From Pseudomonas sp. MPC6 (lineage in GTDB: Bacteria; Pseudomonadota; Gammaproteobacteria; Pseudomonadales; Pseudomonadaceae): a DNA stretch of 64,000 nucleotides. The stretch's first letter is position 1. The number at the start of each line of letters is the position of its first letter. The notes beneath the pieces are model-generated. The model was not told the DNA's origin and searched no databases. It saw only the letters and a program-made list of their open reading frames with translations. The stretch lies in NCBI RefSeq assembly GCF_006094435.1, contig NZ_CP034783.1, forward strand, positions 124,001 to 188,000, in the 5' to 3' direction. The position numbers and the translations under genes are program-made. Positions 35,486-46,266 of this stretch are shown piece by piece.

Positions 35486-36265
35486 TCAGACTGCCATTTG
35501 ATCACTGGCCGCCGGGGTGTGGGGGGCTGGTGGAATCGAGCCCATTTCCCGCTGCATCTGCTCGTTCCAGGCCTGGACCCGATCGTTCAGCTCGGCAATG
35601 GCGCGCGGGCCGCTGCCGTCGGCGTACATGGGTTCACCGATGATCACGGTGATGACGCCCGGCTTCTTCGCCCAACCGGTTTTCGGCCAGTATTTGCCTG
35701 CATTGTGCGCAATCGGCAGCACCGGCAGCGCAGCATTGACCGCCAAAGCGGTGCCACCGCGGGAGAATTTTCCGATGGTGCCGTAAGGAACCCGCGTCCC
35801 TTCCGGGAAGATCAGTACCCACACGCCATCTTTGAGCAATTCATCGCCCTTCTTCGCCACGTGCTTGAGCGCAGCTTTAGGATTGCCGCGGTCGATGGCA
35901 ATCGGTCGCAGCATGGCCATCGCCCAACCGAAGAACGGAACGTAAAGCAGTTCACGCTTGAGCACTTGGCTCAGTGGCTCGAAGTAGGCCGAGAGAAAGA
36001 AGGTCTCCCAGGTGCTCTGGTGATTGGATTGAATCACGCAGGGCTGGTCAGGCACGTTCTCTGCGCCTTTGATTTCATGGCTGATGCCCAGAAAGACTTT
36101 GCTCAGCCACAAGGCGCAGCGGCACCAGTAGACATTGATAAAGCGATAGCGCGCCTTGAACGGGAGAAAAGGTGCGATAAAAAAGCTCAGGCTGCACCAG
36201 AGCAAAGAGCTGGTGCCCAGCAGCAGGTAAAAGAGGAAGGTTCTGATGGCCTGCAGTATCGACAT
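35486..36265 (-). CDS. hdtS: 1-acyl-sn-glycerol-3-phosphate acyltransferase (HdtS/LptA-type)
   Basis: 259-residue inner-membrane acyltransferase of the PlsC family, making phosphatidic acid from lysophosphatidic acid. An N-terminal hydrophobic region (residues 8-35) precedes the catalytic NHQSTWE motif (H-x4-D/E type, near residue 82), RPIAIDRG, and the substrate motif FPEGTR near 155. By position next to gmhB-glyS it corresponds to P. aeruginosa PA0005 and, from memory, to P. fluorescens F113 hdtS, reported to direct acyl-homoserine lactone production. Whether this copy makes signals cannot be told from sequence. gmhB lies 70 bp upstream, with a DnaA box (36350-36358) spanning the gmhB end. 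Confidence 0.85.
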   Translation of the reverse strand: MSILQAIRTFLFYLLLGTSSLLWCSLSFFIAPFLPFKARYRFINVYWCRCALWLSKVFLGISHEIKGAENVPDQPCVIQSNHQSTWETFFLSAYFEPLSQVLKRELLYVPFFGWAMAMLRPIAIDRGNPKAALKHVAKKGDELLKDGVWVLIFPEGTRVPYGTIGKFSRGGTALAVNAALPVLPIAHNAGKYWPKTGWAKKPGVITVIIGEPMYADGSGPRAIAELNDRVQAWNEQMQREMGSIPPAPHTPAASDQMAV

Positions 36266-36335
36266 GGCGACGTTTACCGTGCGGGCATTGCCCGTCTATA
36301 TCAGCGCACTCCTGATCAATCCTTGGCCAGGAATA

Positions 36336-36878
36336 TCAAAAGCGCTCATTGTGGATAAGTTCTGCGGCAATCGCCGCCAGATCGTCAAAAATCAAGGTGC
36401 CCACCGGCAGGGTCTTGCCCAGAGTCTTTTCGCCTTTTCCGGTCTTTACCAAAACTGGCTGAGAATCGACGGCTTTGGCGGCTTCCAGGTCACCGAGAGT
36501 ATCGCCGACGAACCATAGATTGGTCAGCGCTACGTTGTAATGCGCGGCGATGGTTTTCAACATCCCCGGTTGTGGTTTGCGGCAATCGCAACCGTCGTCC
36601 GGCCCGTGCGGGCAGTAGACGATCAGCCCGACTTCCCCACCCTGCTCCGCCACCAGCGAGCGCAAGCGCTCGTGCATGGCGTCCAGGGTGGCGATGTCGT
36701 AATAGCCGCGAGCGATGCCCGACTGGTTGGTGGCCACGGCCACCGTCCAGCCGGCTTTGCTCAACTGCGCGATGGCTTCGATTGAACCGGGGAGTGGAAT
36801 CCACTCCTCCACCGACTTGATGTAAGCGTCGGAGTCGTAATTGATCACCCCGTCCCGATCGAGAATCAGCAGTTTCAA
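36336..36878 (-). CDS. gmhB: D-glycero-beta-D-manno-heptose-1,7-bisphosphate 7-phosphatase
   Basis: 180-residue HAD-superfamily phosphatase of ADP-heptose synthesis for LPS core. HAD motif I is LLILDRDGVINYDS, with specificity and zinc-binding residues in CPHGPDDGCDCRKPQPG, and motif IV in FVGDTLGDLEAA. The start is TTG at 36878 (MKLLILDRDGV), supported by GAGGGA about 7 bases upstream; upstream extension is non-homologous. It starts 10 bases after the glyS stop in the same operon. Confidence 0.92.
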   Translation of the reverse strand: MKLLILDRDGVINYDSDAYIKSVEEWIPLPGSIEAIAQLSKAGWTVAVATNQSGIARGYYDIATLDAMHERLRSLVAEQGGEVGLIVYCPHGPDDGCDCRKPQPGMLKTIAAHYNVALTNLWFVGDTLGDLEAAKAVDSQPVLVKTGKGEKTLGKTLPVGTLIFDDLAAIAAELIHNERF

Positions 36879-36888
36879 CAGCAATCCC

Positions 36889-38943
36889 TCAGCCCAGCAG
36901 TGAAATGTCGGCGACACCGAGGAACAGCCCACGCAAACGCGCCAGCAACGCATAGCGGTTGGCGCGCACTTTGGCGTCGTCGGCATTGACCATCACGGCT
37001 TCGAAGAACGCATCCACCGGCTCGCGCAAGGCCGCCAGGCGTGCCAGGGATTCGCTGTACTGACGCGCCGCAGCCATCGGCTGGACAGCCTGGTCCGCCT
37101 GCTGGATCGCCGAATACAGGGAGAACTCGTTGGCGTTGTCGAAGTACTTGGCTTCCACGACCGAAGGTATAGAACCCTCTACCTTGCTCAGCAGGTTCGA
37201 AACGCGCTTGTTCACCGCGGCCAGGGCAGCGGCTTGCGGCAATTTGCGGAACGCCTCTACCGCTTGGACGCGCTGATCGAAGTCCAGCGCCGAGCCCGGT
37301 TTCAGGGCACGCACCGACAGGTAAGTCCCGACATCGACACCCTCGTCTTCGTAGCGGGCACGCAGACGGTCGAAGATGAACTCCAGCACCGAGTCGTTCA
37401 GGCCGGCAGCCTTGACCTTGGTACCGAACGCATTCACGGCAAACGCTACGGCGTCGTTCAAATCGAGGTCGAGCTTCTTGTCGATCAGGATGCGCAACAC
37501 ACCCAGGGCGGCACGACGCAAGGCGTACGGGTCTTTGCTACCGGTTGGCAGCATGCCGATGCCGAAAATGCCCACCAGCGTGTCGAGCTTGTCAGCGATG
37601 GCCACGGCCGCACCGGTCAGGGTCGTCGGCAGCTCTGCACCGGCACCGCGCGGCATGTACTGCTCGTTCAGCGCCAGGGCGACTTCTTCCGGCTCGCCGT
37701 CGTTGAGGGCGTAGTAATAACCGGCGACACCTTGCATCTCCGGGAACTCACCGACCATTTCGGTCGCCAGGTCGCACTTGGACAGCAGGCCGGCACGGGA
37801 GGCCCAGGCTGCGTTGCCGCCAATGCGCTGCGCGATGAAGGCGGCCAGTTTGGAAACACGCTCGGCCTTGTCGTAGACGCTGCCGAGTTTTTCCTGGAAC
37901 ACCACGTTTTGCAGGCGCAGGTTGAAGTCTTCGAGTTTCTGCTTCTTGTCTTGCTTGAAGAAGAATTCGGCGTCGGTCAGGCGTGGGCGAACCACTTTCT
38001 CGTTACCGGCGATGATTTGTTGCGGGTCTTTGCTTTCGATGTTGGCCACGGTAATGAAACGTGGCAGCAACTTGCCGTCGGCGTCCAGCAGGCAGAAGTA
38101 CTTCTGGTTGTCCTGCATGGTGGTGATCAGGGCTTCTTGCGGTACGTCGAGGAAACGTTCCTCGAACGAGCACACCAGCGGCACCGGCCATTCCACCAGC
38201 GCAGTCACTTCGTCGAGCAGGCCCGGTGGAACGATCGCCTTGCCTTCCTGCATCGTCGCCAACTCTTCGGTGCGCTTGCTGATCAGCTCGCGACGTTCGT
38301 TGGAGTCGGCCAGTACATAAGCGGCACGCAGGTCGCTCAAGTAGTTGGCTGGCGAGGTGATGCGCACGCTTTCCGGGTGATGGAAGCGATGACCACGGGA
38401 ATCACGGCCGGCTTTCTGGGCGAGGATGGTGCAGTCGATGACCTGGTCACCGAGCAGCATCACCAGCCACTGGGTCGGACGCACGAACTCTTCCTTGCGG
38501 GCGCCCCAGCGCATGCGCTTTGGAATCGGCAGGTCGTTCAGGGAGTCTTCGACGATGGTCGGCAGCAGGCTCGCGGTCGGTTTGCCGGCGATGCTCTGGC
38601 TGTAGCGCAGTTTCGGGCCGCTCTGATCGATTTCGCTCAGGTCGACGCCGCACTTCTTGGCGAAACCCAATGCCGCTTGAGTCGGATTGCCTTCGGCATC
38701 GAACGCGGCCTGGCGTGGCGGGCCGTCGAGGTTGATGCTGCGATCCGGCTGGTGGGTGGCCAGCGAGGTGATCAGCACAGCCAGGCGGCGCGGTGCGGCG
38801 TAGACGGTTTTGGTCTCGTAGTTCAGGCCCGCGGCTTGCAGGCCCTTGTCGATACCGGCGAGGAACGCGTCGGCCAGGGTGTTCAGGGCTTTGGGTGGCA
38901 GTTCTTCGGTGCCCAGTTCAACCAGAAAATCTTGCGCACTCAT
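36889..38943 (-). CDS. glyS: Glycine-tRNA ligase beta subunit
   Basis: 684 residues, normal for GlyS of the bacterial alpha2beta2 enzyme. It starts [20 protein letters not shown], the family N-terminus, and ends with the anticodon-binding-like domain ([20 protein letters not shown]). It supplies tRNA binding for GlyQ. The start overlaps the glyQ stop by 4 bp, so the subunits are translationally coupled. Confidence 0.98.
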   Translation of the reverse strand: MSAQDFLVELGTEELPPKALNTLADAFLAGIDKGLQAAGLNYETKTVYAAPRRLAVLITSLATHQPDRSINLDGPPRQAAFDAEGNPTQAALGFAKKCGVDLSEIDQSGPKLRYSQSIAGKPTASLLPTIVEDSLNDLPIPKRMRWGARKEEFVRPTQWLVMLLGDQVIDCTILAQKAGRDSRGHRFHHPESVRITSPANYLSDLRAAYVLADSNERRELISKRTEELATMQEGKAIVPPGLLDEVTALVEWPVPLVCSFEERFLDVPQEALITTMQDNQKYFCLLDADGKLLPRFITVANIESKDPQQIIAGNEKVVRPRLTDAEFFFKQDKKQKLEDFNLRLQNVVFQEKLGSVYDKAERVSKLAAFIAQRIGGNAAWASRAGLLSKCDLATEMVGEFPEMQGVAGYYYALNDGEPEEVALALNEQYMPRGAGAELPTTLTGAAVAIADKLDTLVGIFGIGMLPTGSKDPYALRRAALGVLRILIDKKLDLDLNDAVAFAVNAFGTKVKAAGLNDSVLEFIFDRLRARYEDEGVDVGTYLSVRALKPGSALDFDQRVQAVEAFRKLPQAAALAAVNKRVSNLLSKVEGSIPSVVEAKYFDNANEFSLYSAIQQADQAVQPMAAARQYSESLARLAALREPVDAFFEAVMVNADDAKVRANRYALLARLRGLFLGVADISLLG

Positions 38944-39893
38944 TGTGCAGCCTCCAGCTTGGCCAGTACTTCGTCACGCAGGTCCGGGGTCGCCATCGGG
39001 AAGCCCAGCTTGGCGCGAGCCAGCAGGTAGGCTTGCGCAACGGAACGCGCCAGGGTGCGTACACGCAGGATGTATTGCTGACGTGCGGTCACCGAGATCG
39101 CCCGGCGCGCATCCAGCAGGTTGAAGGTGTGGGAGGCCTTCAACACCATTTCGTAGCTCGGCAACGGCAGCGGCTGCTCGAGTTCGATCAGGCGCTTGGC
39201 TTCGCTTTCGTAGAAATCGAACAGCTCGAACAGCTTCTCGACGTTGGCGTGTTCGAAGTTGTAGGTCGACTGCTCCACTTCGTTCTGGTGGAACACGTCG
39301 CCGTAGGTCACTTTGCCCATCGGACCGTCAGCCCAGACCAGGTCGTAGACCGAGTCCACGCCTTGCAGGTACATGGCCAGGCGCTCAAGACCGTAGGTGA
39401 TCTCGCCGGTCACCGGGTAGCACTCGATGCCGCCCGCCTGCTGGAAGTACGTGAACTGCGTCACTTCCATGCCGTTGAGCCAGACTTCCCAGCCCAGACC
39501 CCAGGCGCCCAACGTCGGCGATTCCCAGTTGTCTTCGACAAAACGGATGTCGTGGACCAACGGGTCCAGGCCGACATGCTTGAGGGAGCCCAGGTACAGT
39601 TCCTGGAAGTTGTCCGGGTTCGGCTTCAGGACTACCTGGAACTGATAGTAGTGCTGCAGACGGTTCGGGTTTTCGCCGTAGCGGCCGTCAGTCGGGCGAC
39701 GACTGGGCTGCACATAAGCGGCGTTCCAGGTTTCCGGGCCGATGGCGCGCAGGAACGTGGCAGTGTGGAAAGTGCCGGCGCCTACTTCCATATCGTAGGG
39801 CTGAAGTACCACGCAACCTTGCTCGGCCCAGTATTGCTGGAGGGCGAGGATCAAGTCTTGGAAGGTACGCACGGCTGGCGTAGGCTGGCTCAC
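38940..39893 (-). CDS. glyQ: Glycine-tRNA ligase alpha subunit
   Basis: 317 residues. GTG at 39893 is chosen ([16 protein letters not shown]) with AGGTGA 7 bases upstream; the open frame to 40025 is unsupported. The class II catalytic core includes [20 protein letters not shown] and the conserved [15 protein letters not shown]. It forms the heterotetramer with GlyS, encoded next. It diverges from tag (81 bp between starts). Confidence 0.98.
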   Translation of the reverse strand: MSQPTPAVRTFQDLILALQQYWAEQGCVVLQPYDMEVGAGTFHTATFLRAIGPETWNAAYVQPSRRPTDGRYGENPNRLQHYYQFQVVLKPNPDNFQELYLGSLKHVGLDPLVHDIRFVEDNWESPTLGAWGLGWEVWLNGMEVTQFTYFQQAGGIECYPVTGEITYGLERLAMYLQGVDSVYDLVWADGPMGKVTYGDVFHQNEVEQSTYNFEHANVEKLFELFDFYESEAKRLIELEQPLPLPSYEMVLKASHTFNLLDARRAISVTARQQYILRVRTLARSVAQAYLLARAKLGFPMATPDLRDEVLAKLEAAQ

Positions 39894-39974
39894 GAAATTC
39901 ACCTGTTTCTTGGGCTGCGATTTAAAGAGCGGGAGTATACCCGATTCGGTCCTGCGCACGCCCCCTGGAGCCTT

Positions 39975-40532
39975 ATGCCACGCTGCTTTTGGTGTTCCGA
40001 AGATCCGCTGTACATGGCTTATCACGATCAGGAGTGGGGTACGCCGCTACGCGATGCGCAGGGATTATTCGAGTTGCTTTTGCTCGAAGGGTTCCAGGCC
40101 GGCCTGTCCTGGATCACGGTACTGCGTAAACGCGAGCGTTATCGCGAGGTATTGTTCGGCTTCGACGTCCAGCGCGTGGCGCAGATGAGCGACGCCGAGA
40201 TCGATCAATTGATGCTCGATCCGGGGATCATCCGCAATCGCCTCAAACTCAACGCAGCCCGGCGCAATGCCCAGGCCTGGCTGGCGCTGGAGGATCCGGT
40301 GGCGTTTCTCTGGTCGTTCGTCGGTGGCCAGCCTGTGATCAATCATTTCAAGGATCGAACCGAGGTGCCGGCCGTGACGCCGACCGCCGTGGAAATGAGC
40401 AAAGGCCTGAAAAAGGCCGGCTTCACCTTCGTCGGCCCGACCATTTGTTATGCATTGATGCAGGCTTCGGGCATGGTCATGGACCATACCCGGGATTGCG
40501 ATCGCTACGCGACTCTGGTGAACGGCGGTTAG
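39975..40532 (+). CDS. tag: DNA-3-methyladenine glycosylase I
   Basis: 185 residues, normal for Tag, which excises 3-methyladenine. The N-terminus [22 protein letters not shown] contains the zinc-binding Cys/His and aromatic base-pocket residues, followed by [15 protein letters not shown]; the C-terminal zinc ligands are in [13 protein letters not shown] lies 5 bases before ATG. lpxL follows 40 bp downstream on the same strand. Confidence 0.95.
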   Translation: MPRCFWCSEDPLYMAYHDQEWGTPLRDAQGLFELLLLEGFQAGLSWITVLRKRERYREVLFGFDVQRVAQMSDAEIDQLMLDPGIIRNRLKLNAARRNAQAWLALEDPVAFLWSFVGGQPVINHFKDRTEVPAVTPTAVEMSKGLKKAGFTFVGPTICYALMQASGMVMDHTRDCDRYATLVNGG

Positions 40533-40572
40533 AATGGCCGCCTCGCGCACAGCACAAGATCAGGAGTGACCT

Positions 40573-41460
40573 GTGGAAAAGTTTAAAGGCGCCATGCTGG
40601 TAGGCGCTCTGCGGCTGTTTGCCCTGCTCCCGTGGCGGGCCGTGCAGGCCGTCGGCGCGGCCATTGGCTGGGTCATGTGGAAAACCCCCAACCGTTCCCG
40701 CGACGTGGTGCGGATCAATCTTGCCAAGTGCTTCCCCGACATGGATCCGGCTGAACGGGAGCGCCTGGTCGGCCAGAGCCTGAAAGACATCGGCAAGTCC
40801 CTGACCGAAAGTGCCTGCGCCTGGATCTGGCCGGCGCAGCGCTCGATCGATCTGGTACGCGAAGTCGAGGGGCTCGACGTATTGAAGGACGCCCTCGCCT
40901 CCGGCAAAGGCGTCGTCGGTATCACCAGCCATCTGGGCAATTGGGAGGTGTTGAACCACTTCTATTGCAATCAGTGCAAACCGATCATTTTCTATCGTCC
41001 GCCCAAGCTGAAGGCGGTGGATGATTTGCTGCGCAAGCAGCGGGTGCAGCTGGGCAACCGGGTTGCCGCATCCACCAAGGAAGGCATCCTCAGCGTGATC
41101 AAGGAAGTGCGCAGAGGGGGGGCCGTAGGGATTCCCGCCGATCCGGAACCCGCCGAATCCGCCGGGATCTTCGTGCCGTTTTTCGCCACGCAGGCACTGA
41201 CCAGCAAATTCGTCCCGAACATGCTCGCGGGCGGCAAAGCGGTCGGCGTGTTCCTGCATGCCCTGCGGCTGCCGGACGGTTCGGGGTACAAGGTGATCCT
41301 CGAAGCCGCGCCAGAAGCCATGTACAGCACCGACACCGAGACATCCTGCGCGGCCATGAGCCAGGTGGTGGAGCGGTATGTCCGTGCTTACCCGAGCCAA
41401 TACATGTGGAGCATGAAGCGCTTCAAGAAGCGCCCGCCGGGTGAAGAACGTTGGTATTGA
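40573..41460 (+). CDS. lpxL: Lipid A biosynthesis lauroyl acyltransferase (LpxL/HtrB family)
   Basis: 295-residue inner-membrane acyltransferase that adds a secondary acyl chain to lipid A. It has an N-terminal membrane helix (GALRLFALLPWRAVQAVGAAI), catalytic motif SHLGNWEV (H-x4-E form) near residue 118, and the conserved GIPADPEPAESAGIFVPFF, where the usual D-x-x-P region is recognisable. The start is GTG with AGGAG upstream. The corresponding P. aeruginosa gene (PA0011) is one of two htrB paralogues. It converges with the TPR gene. Confidence 0.92.
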   Translation: MEKFKGAMLVGALRLFALLPWRAVQAVGAAIGWVMWKTPNRSRDVVRINLAKCFPDMDPAERERLVGQSLKDIGKSLTESACAWIWPAQRSIDLVREVEGLDVLKDALASGKGVVGITSHLGNWEVLNHFYCNQCKPIIFYRPPKLKAVDDLLRKQRVQLGNRVAASTKEGILSVIKEVRRGGAVGIPADPEPAESAGIFVPFFATQALTSKFVPNMLAGGKAVGVFLHALRLPDGSGYKVILEAAPEAMYSTDTETSCAAMSQVVERYVRAYPSQYMWSMKRFKKRPPGEERWY

Positions 41461-41467
41461 CCGCTGA

Positions 41468-41782
41468 TCAGTGCGCCTGACGCTCGAGCTTCTTCAGGAA
41501 CACCGTCATTTCCTTTTCCGCCTGCTTGTCGCCATGGACGCGGGCGGCTTCCAGACCCTGTTCCCAGGCCTGGCGCGCAGCCGGATAATCCGCCAGCGCC
41601 AGGTGGGCCTTGCCCAACAGTTTCCAGGCTGCCGAATACTTTGGGTCGAACTCGACGCAACGCTGGAAATGCTCGGCGGCCTTGGCATTTTCCCCGAGAT
41701 CCAGGTAACCCTTGCCGAGGCCGAAGCGCAGCAATGAGTTATCCACACCCTTGGCGAGCATTTTTCCCAGGGATTCGAGCAT
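41468..41782 (-). CDS. Small tetratricopeptide-repeat protein
   Basis: 104-residue soluble protein of TPR units: LLRFGLGKGYLDLGENAKAAEHFQRCVEFDPKY and AAWKLLGKAHLALADYPAARQAWEQGLE form two helical pairs with consensus Gly/Ala/Pro spacing. Such proteins are protein-interaction adaptors; the partner is unknown. No signal peptide. It lies 91 bp upstream of the trkA stop on the same strand. A perfect DnaA box (41739-41747) falls in the gene. Confidence 0.85.
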   Translation of the reverse strand: MLESLGKMLAKGVDNSLLRFGLGKGYLDLGENAKAAEHFQRCVEFDPKYSAAWKLLGKAHLALADYPAARQAWEQGLEAARVHGDKQAEKEMTVFLKKLERQAH

Positions 41783-41873
41783 GGTGGATTCCTTATTCAG
41801 GTGTGTCAGGGGATATCTGATGCAGTGAGACCGCTATCGCCGGGAGGGCCTCTTCGCGGGCGCAAATACCGGA

Positions 41874-43247
41874 TCAGAAGAAGCTCAGCCCCACATGAAA
41901 CAGCTTCTCCACATCCCGAATATGCTTTTTATCCACAAGGAACAGAATCACATGATCACCCGCCGCGATCACGGTGTCATCGTGGGCGATGATCACCTCT
42001 TCGTCGCGAATGATGGCGCCAATGGTGGTGCCTGGCGGCAGGCCGATGTTCTCGATGGATTTACCGATCACCTTGCTCGACTTCGCATCGCCGTGGGCAA
42101 TGGCCTCGATGGCCTCCGCCGCGCCGCGCCGCAATGAGTGCACGCTGACAATATCGCCGCGCCGCACATGGGCCAGCAACGTGCCAATGGTCGCCAGTTG
42201 CGGGCTGATGGCGATGTCGATGTCGCCGCCCTGGATCAGGTCGACATAGGCCGGGTTGTTGATGATGGTCATCACCTTCTTCGCGCCCAGGCGCTTGGCC
42301 AGCAACGACGACATGATGTTGGCCTCGTCGTCATTGGTCAGGGCGAGGAACAGGTCGGCGTCGGCGATGTTCTCTTCCAGCAGCAGATCCCGATCCGAAG
42401 CGCTGCCCTGCAGCACCACGGTGCTGTCGAGGGTGTCCGAAAGATGACGGCAGCGCGCCGGGTTCATTTCGATGATCTTTACCTGGTAACGGCTTTCAAT
42501 GGCCTCGGCCAGGCGTTCACCGATCTGCCCGCCGCCAGCGATGACAATGCGCTTGTAGCTTTCATCGAGGCGGCGCATTTCACTCATCACCGCACGAATA
42601 TTTGCCTTGGCCGCGATGAAAAAGACTTCGTCGTCCGCCTCGATCACCGTATCGCCCTGGGGCAGGATGGGGCGGTCACGGCGGAAAATCGCCGCGACCC
42701 GGGTTTCGACATTCGGCATGTGCTCGCGCAATTGGCGCAGTTGCTGGCCCACCAGCGGACCGCCGTAATAGGCCTTGACGGCCACCAGCTGGGCCTTGCC
42801 CTCGGCAAAATCGATCACCTGCAACGCACCCGGATGCTGGATCAGGCGCTTGATGTAGTTGGTGACCACTTGCTCCGGGCTGATCAGCACATCCACCGGA
42901 ATCGCTTCGTTGTCGAACAGATCATTACGCGTCAGGTAGGCCGCTTCGCGGACCCGGGCGATTTTGGTCGGCGTGTGGAACAGGGTGTGGGCGACCTGAC
43001 AGGCCACCATGTTGGTTTCGTCACTGCTGGTCACGGCCACCAACATGTCGGCGTCGTCCGCGCCAGCCTGGCGCAGCACCGTCGGGAGCGAGCCGCGGCC
43101 CTGCACCGTGCGGATGTCCAGCCGGTCGCCGAGATCGCGCAGGCGGTCGCCATCGGTGTCGACTACCGTGATGTCATTGGCCTCGCTGGCCAAGTGTTCC
43201 GCCAGCGAACCGCCGACCTGCCCTGCGCCGAGGATGATGATTTTCAT
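41874..43247 (-). CDS. trkA: Trk potassium uptake NAD-binding protein TrkA
   Basis: 457 residues, normal for TrkA, the cytosolic gating subunit of Trk K+ transporters. Two RCK-N Rossmann domains are visible, the first at the N-terminus ([18 protein letters not shown]) and the second from about residue 232 ([17 protein letters not shown]), each followed by an RCK-C lobe. The membrane partner TrkH is not in the window. rsmB ends 22 bp upstream. DnaA box at 41929-41937. Confidence 0.98.
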   Translation of the reverse strand: MKIIILGAGQVGGSLAEHLASEANDITVVDTDGDRLRDLGDRLDIRTVQGRGSLPTVLRQAGADDADMLVAVTSSDETNMVACQVAHTLFHTPTKIARVREAAYLTRNDLFDNEAIPVDVLISPEQVVTNYIKRLIQHPGALQVIDFAEGKAQLVAVKAYYGGPLVGQQLRQLREHMPNVETRVAAIFRRDRPILPQGDTVIEADDEVFFIAAKANIRAVMSEMRRLDESYKRIVIAGGGQIGERLAEAIESRYQVKIIEMNPARCRHLSDTLDSTVVLQGSASDRDLLLEENIADADLFLALTNDDEANIMSSLLAKRLGAKKVMTIINNPAYVDLIQGGDIDIAISPQLATIGTLLAHVRRGDIVSVHSLRRGAAEAIEAIAHGDAKSSKVIGKSIENIGLPPGTTIGAIIRDEEVIIAHDDTVIAAGDHVILFLVDKKHIRDVEKLFHVGLSFF

Positions 43248-43269
43248 CCAGTCACTCCCTTAAACCCGG

Positions 43270-44580
43270 TTAACCGCGCGCGGCGGCGATCTTGATCAGC
43301 TTGGCGTAGTAGAACCCGTCGTGGCCGCCTTCCTGGGCCAGCAACTGGCGGCCATGGGGCTGCTTGATGCCGGCCTGACTGGCGATATCCAGTTCCCGAG
43401 CGCCCGGCGTACGAGCGAGGAAGGCCTCGATGACTTCAGTGTTCTCGGTTGGCAGCGTGGAGCAGGTGGCGTAAAGCAGGATGCCGCCAACGTCCAGGGT
43501 TATCCACATGGCATCCAGCAATTCGCCCTGCAGCACCGCTAATGCGGCGATGTCGTCGGGTTGGCGGGTCAGCTTGATGTCCGGGTGACGACGGATCACA
43601 CCGGTGGCCGAGCAGGGTGCATCCAACAGTATGCGTTGAAACGGTTTGCCGTCCCACCAGGTTGCGGTGTCGCGGCCGTCGGCGGCGATCAGGTCTGCGC
43701 TCAGGCCCAGGCGTGCAAGGTTCTCACGCACTCGCACCAGACGCTTGGCTTCCAGATCCACGCCCACTACGCCGGCCAGTTCGGGTTCGGCTTCAAGGAT
43801 GTGGCAGGTCTTGCCGCCCGGTGCGCAGCAAGCGTCCAGCACGCGTTGCCCCGGTGCCAGATCCAGCAGGTCGGCGGCCAGCTGCGCCGCCTCGTCCTGC
43901 ACGCTGATCCAGCCTTCGGCGAAGCCCGGCAGACTGCGCACGTCGGCGGCGGTGTCGAGGATGATGCCATCCGGACTGTAAACGCACGGTGTGGCGGCGA
44001 TGCCGGCTTCGCTCAGCAACCCAAGGTAGGCGTCACGCGCGTGATGGCGTCGGTTGACCCGCAGAATCATCGGCGGATGTGCATTGTTCGCCGCGCAAAT
44101 GGCTTCCCACTGCTCAGGCCAGAAAGCCTTCAGGGATTTTTGCAGCCAGCGCGGGTGAGCGGTGCGCACCACCGGGTCGTGTTCCAGTTCGGCAAGCAGC
44201 GCTTCGCTTTCCCGTTGCGCGCGGCGTAAAACAGCATTGAGCAGCGCCTTGGCCCAGGGCTTTTTCAGCTTGCCGGCGCAACCGACGGTTTCGCCGATGG
44301 CGGCATGAGCCGGAACGCGGGTGTAGAGCAACTGATAGAGGCCGACCAGCAACAGCGCCTCGACATCGGCATCCGCTGCCTTGAACGGTTTCTGCAACAA
44401 CTTCGCCGCCAGCGCCGACAAACGCGGCTGCCAGCGAGCGGTGCCGAACGCCAGGTCCTGGGTGAAACCGCGATCACGGTCTTCGACCTTGTCCATTTGT
44501 GTCGGCAGAGAACTGTTGAGTGAGGCTTTTCCGTTAAGAACAGCAGCGAGTGCCTTGGCGGCGGCCAGACGTGGGTTCAT
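43270..44580 (-). CDS. rsmB: 16S rRNA (cytosine967-C5)-methyltransferase
   Basis: 436 residues, normal for RsmB. The N-terminal NusB-like RNA-binding domain (residues 1-140) is followed by a SAM-dependent methyltransferase with [15 protein letters not shown], the motif IV Cys in [17 protein letters not shown], and the catalytic motif VI Cys in [13 protein letters not shown]. Its start overlaps the fmt stop by 4 bp. A perfect DnaA box lies at 43500-43508. Confidence 0.98.
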   Translation of the reverse strand: MNPRLAAAKALAAVLNGKASLNSSLPTQMDKVEDRDRGFTQDLAFGTARWQPRLSALAAKLLQKPFKAADADVEALLLVGLYQLLYTRVPAHAAIGETVGCAGKLKKPWAKALLNAVLRRAQRESEALLAELEHDPVVRTAHPRWLQKSLKAFWPEQWEAICAANNAHPPMILRVNRRHHARDAYLGLLSEAGIAATPCVYSPDGIILDTAADVRSLPGFAEGWISVQDEAAQLAADLLDLAPGQRVLDACCAPGGKTCHILEAEPELAGVVGVDLEAKRLVRVRENLARLGLSADLIAADGRDTATWWDGKPFQRILLDAPCSATGVIRRHPDIKLTRQPDDIAALAVLQGELLDAMWITLDVGGILLYATCSTLPTENTEVIEAFLARTPGARELDIASQAGIKQPHGRQLLAQEGGHDGFYYAKLIKIAAARG

Positions 44581-45536
44581 TGAGCGTCCGCCGTTTGCCC
44601 GAGGACGGTGCCGACGGCGAACTTCTCACGACGGCTGTTGAACAAGTCGCTGAAGTTCAGCGCTTTGCCGCCGGGCAATTGCAGGCGGGTCAGGCACAGC
44701 GCCTGTGCGCCGCAAGCGACGATCAAGCCGTCCTTGCTGGCGCCGAGGATTTCACCGGGAGCGCCCTGCCCTTCAGTCAGGCTCGCAGCCAGGACTTTCA
44801 GTGCCTCACCATCGAGCGTGCTGTGGCAGATCGGCCACGGATTGAAGGCGCGGACCAGGCGTTCCAGTTCAACCGCCGGACGGCTCCAGTCGATGCGCGC
44901 TTCATCTTTGTTCAATTTGTGAGCATAAGTGGCGAGGCTGTCGTCCTGCACTTCGCCTTCCAGCATGCCGGCAGCGAGCGCCGCAATCGCCTGGATAACG
45001 GCGGGTGGACCCATCTCGGCCAGGCGGTCATGCAAGCTGCCGCCGGTGTCTTCACCGGTGATTGGTGTGGTGACTTTAAGCAACATCGGCCCGGTATCGA
45101 GGCCCAGTTCCATGCGCATCACGGTCACGCCGCTTTCGCTGTCGCCAGCTTCGACGGCGCGCTGGATCGGTGCCGCTCCGCGCCAGCGTGGCAGCAGGGA
45201 GGCATGGCTGTTGATGCAACCCAGGCGCGGAATATCCAGCACCACTTGTGGCAGGATCAGGCCGTAGGCGACTACCACCAGCAAGTCCGGCTTCAGCGCG
45301 GCCAGTTCGGCCTGGGCGTCTTCGTTGCGCAGGGTCGGCGGCTGCAGCACCGGGATGTTGTGTTCCAGAGCCAGCTGCTTGACCGGGCTCGGCATCAACT
45401 TTTGCCCGCGGCCCGCCGGACGGTCCGGCTGGGTGTAGACCGCGACGATCTCGTAAGGGCTGTCGAGCAGGGCCTTGAGGTGTTCGGCGGCGAATTCCGG
45501 GGTGCCGGCAAAGACAATGCGCAGTGGCTCAGTCAT
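44577..45536 (-). CDS. fmt: Methionyl-tRNA formyltransferase
   Basis: 319 residues, normal for Fmt, which formylates initiator Met-tRNA. The N-terminal formyltransferase domain begins [20 protein letters not shown] and contains the folate-site signature [17 protein letters not shown]; the C-terminal OB-like domain binds tRNA. ATG at 45536 is chosen over an open frame reaching 45575, which crosses the hairpin at 45558-45581. It lies between def (58 bp upstream) and rsmB (4-bp overlap). Confidence 0.97.
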   Translation of the reverse strand: MTEPLRIVFAGTPEFAAEHLKALLDSPYEIVAVYTQPDRPAGRGQKLMPSPVKQLALEHNIPVLQPPTLRNEDAQAELAALKPDLLVVVAYGLILPQVVLDIPRLGCINSHASLLPRWRGAAPIQRAVEAGDSESGVTVMRMELGLDTGPMLLKVTTPITGEDTGGSLHDRLAEMGPPAVIQAIAALAAGMLEGEVQDDSLATYAHKLNKDEARIDWSRPAVELERLVRAFNPWPICHSTLDGEALKVLAASLTEGQGAPGEILGASKDGLIVACGAQALCLTRLQLPGGKALNFSDLFNSRREKFAVGTVLGQTADAQ

Positions 45537-45557
45537 GGGAGCGATCTCTGAAAAGAA

Positions 45558-45581
45558 AAAGGCTTGCCGCAGCAAGCCTTT
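45558..45581 (-). terminator. Hairpin terminator between def and fmt
   Basis: AAAGGCTTGC and GCAAGCCTTT pair around CGCA; on the minus strand the stem is followed by TTTTTCTTTTC. It lies 13 bases after the def stop and 22 bases before the fmt start, so it would terminate or attenuate def transcripts before fmt. Confidence 0.8.
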
Positions 45582-45593
45582 GAAAGAAGGGCA

Positions 45594-46100
45594 TCAAGCG
45601 TTCTGGCGATGGAGCTTTTCCAGTTTCTTCTTGATTCGGTCGCGTTTGAGCGTGGACAGGTAGTCGACGAACAATTTGCCGTTGAGGTGGTCGCATTCAT
45701 GCTGGATGCACACGGCGAGCAGGCCTTCGGCGATCAGTTCGTAAGGCTGGCCGTCGCGGTCCAGGGCCTTGACCTTGACCTTCTGCGGGCGATCGACGTT
45801 TTCGTAGAAGCCCGGCACCGAGAGGCAACCTTCCTGATACTGTTCCATCTCGTCGGTCAGGGTTTCGAACTCGGGGTTGATGAATACCCGCGGTTCGCTG
45901 CGGTCTTCGGAGAGGTCCATGACGACGATACGTTTATGCACGTTGACCTGGGTCGCGGCGAGGCCGATGCCTGGCGCTTCATACATTGTTTCAAACATAT
46001 CGTCGACCAACTGACGCACTTCGTCGTCCACTACGGCCACTGGTTTGGCGATAGTGCGCAGGCGCGAATCGGGGAATTCGAGGATGTCTAAAATGGCCAT
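45594..46100 (-). CDS. def: Peptide deformylase
   Basis: 168 residues, normal for the iron-dependent deformylase that removes N-formyl from nascent proteins. The three metal-site motifs are complete: [17 protein letters not shown] and HECDHLNG. It is the first gene of def-fmt-rsmB-trkA and diverges from the LysM gene over a 166-bp gap (46101-46266) that holds GC-rich dyads but no clear promoter beyond a CATAAT near 46247. Confidence 0.98.
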   Translation of the reverse strand: MAILDILEFPDSRLRTIAKPVAVVDDEVRQLVDDMFETMYEAPGIGLAATQVNVHKRIVVMDLSEDRSEPRVFINPEFETLTDEMEQYQEGCLSVPGFYENVDRPQKVKVKALDRDGQPYELIAEGLLAVCIQHECDHLNGKLFVDYLSTLKRDRIKKKLEKLHRQNA

Positions 46101-46266
46101 AAGCTCAATTGCTGCACGTGTGAGGTAAAGTCGGGTCGATGGCCTGGCGGGTCCGAAGATGCCGGCTACCGTTGTAAAACGTAGCTCCCTTGCCTAAGCA
46201 AGCCGGGAGCGAGCCACGAGGGCTCTGGCGTTTCACGCGAACGCACATAATAAAGGGATTCACCGC

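Noticed and set aside
35858..35870. CACGTG-containing words as extra parS sites (35858, 26893, 60529 and others)
   Set aside because: They lack the GTTCC/GGAAC flanks needed for the 16-bp palindrome.
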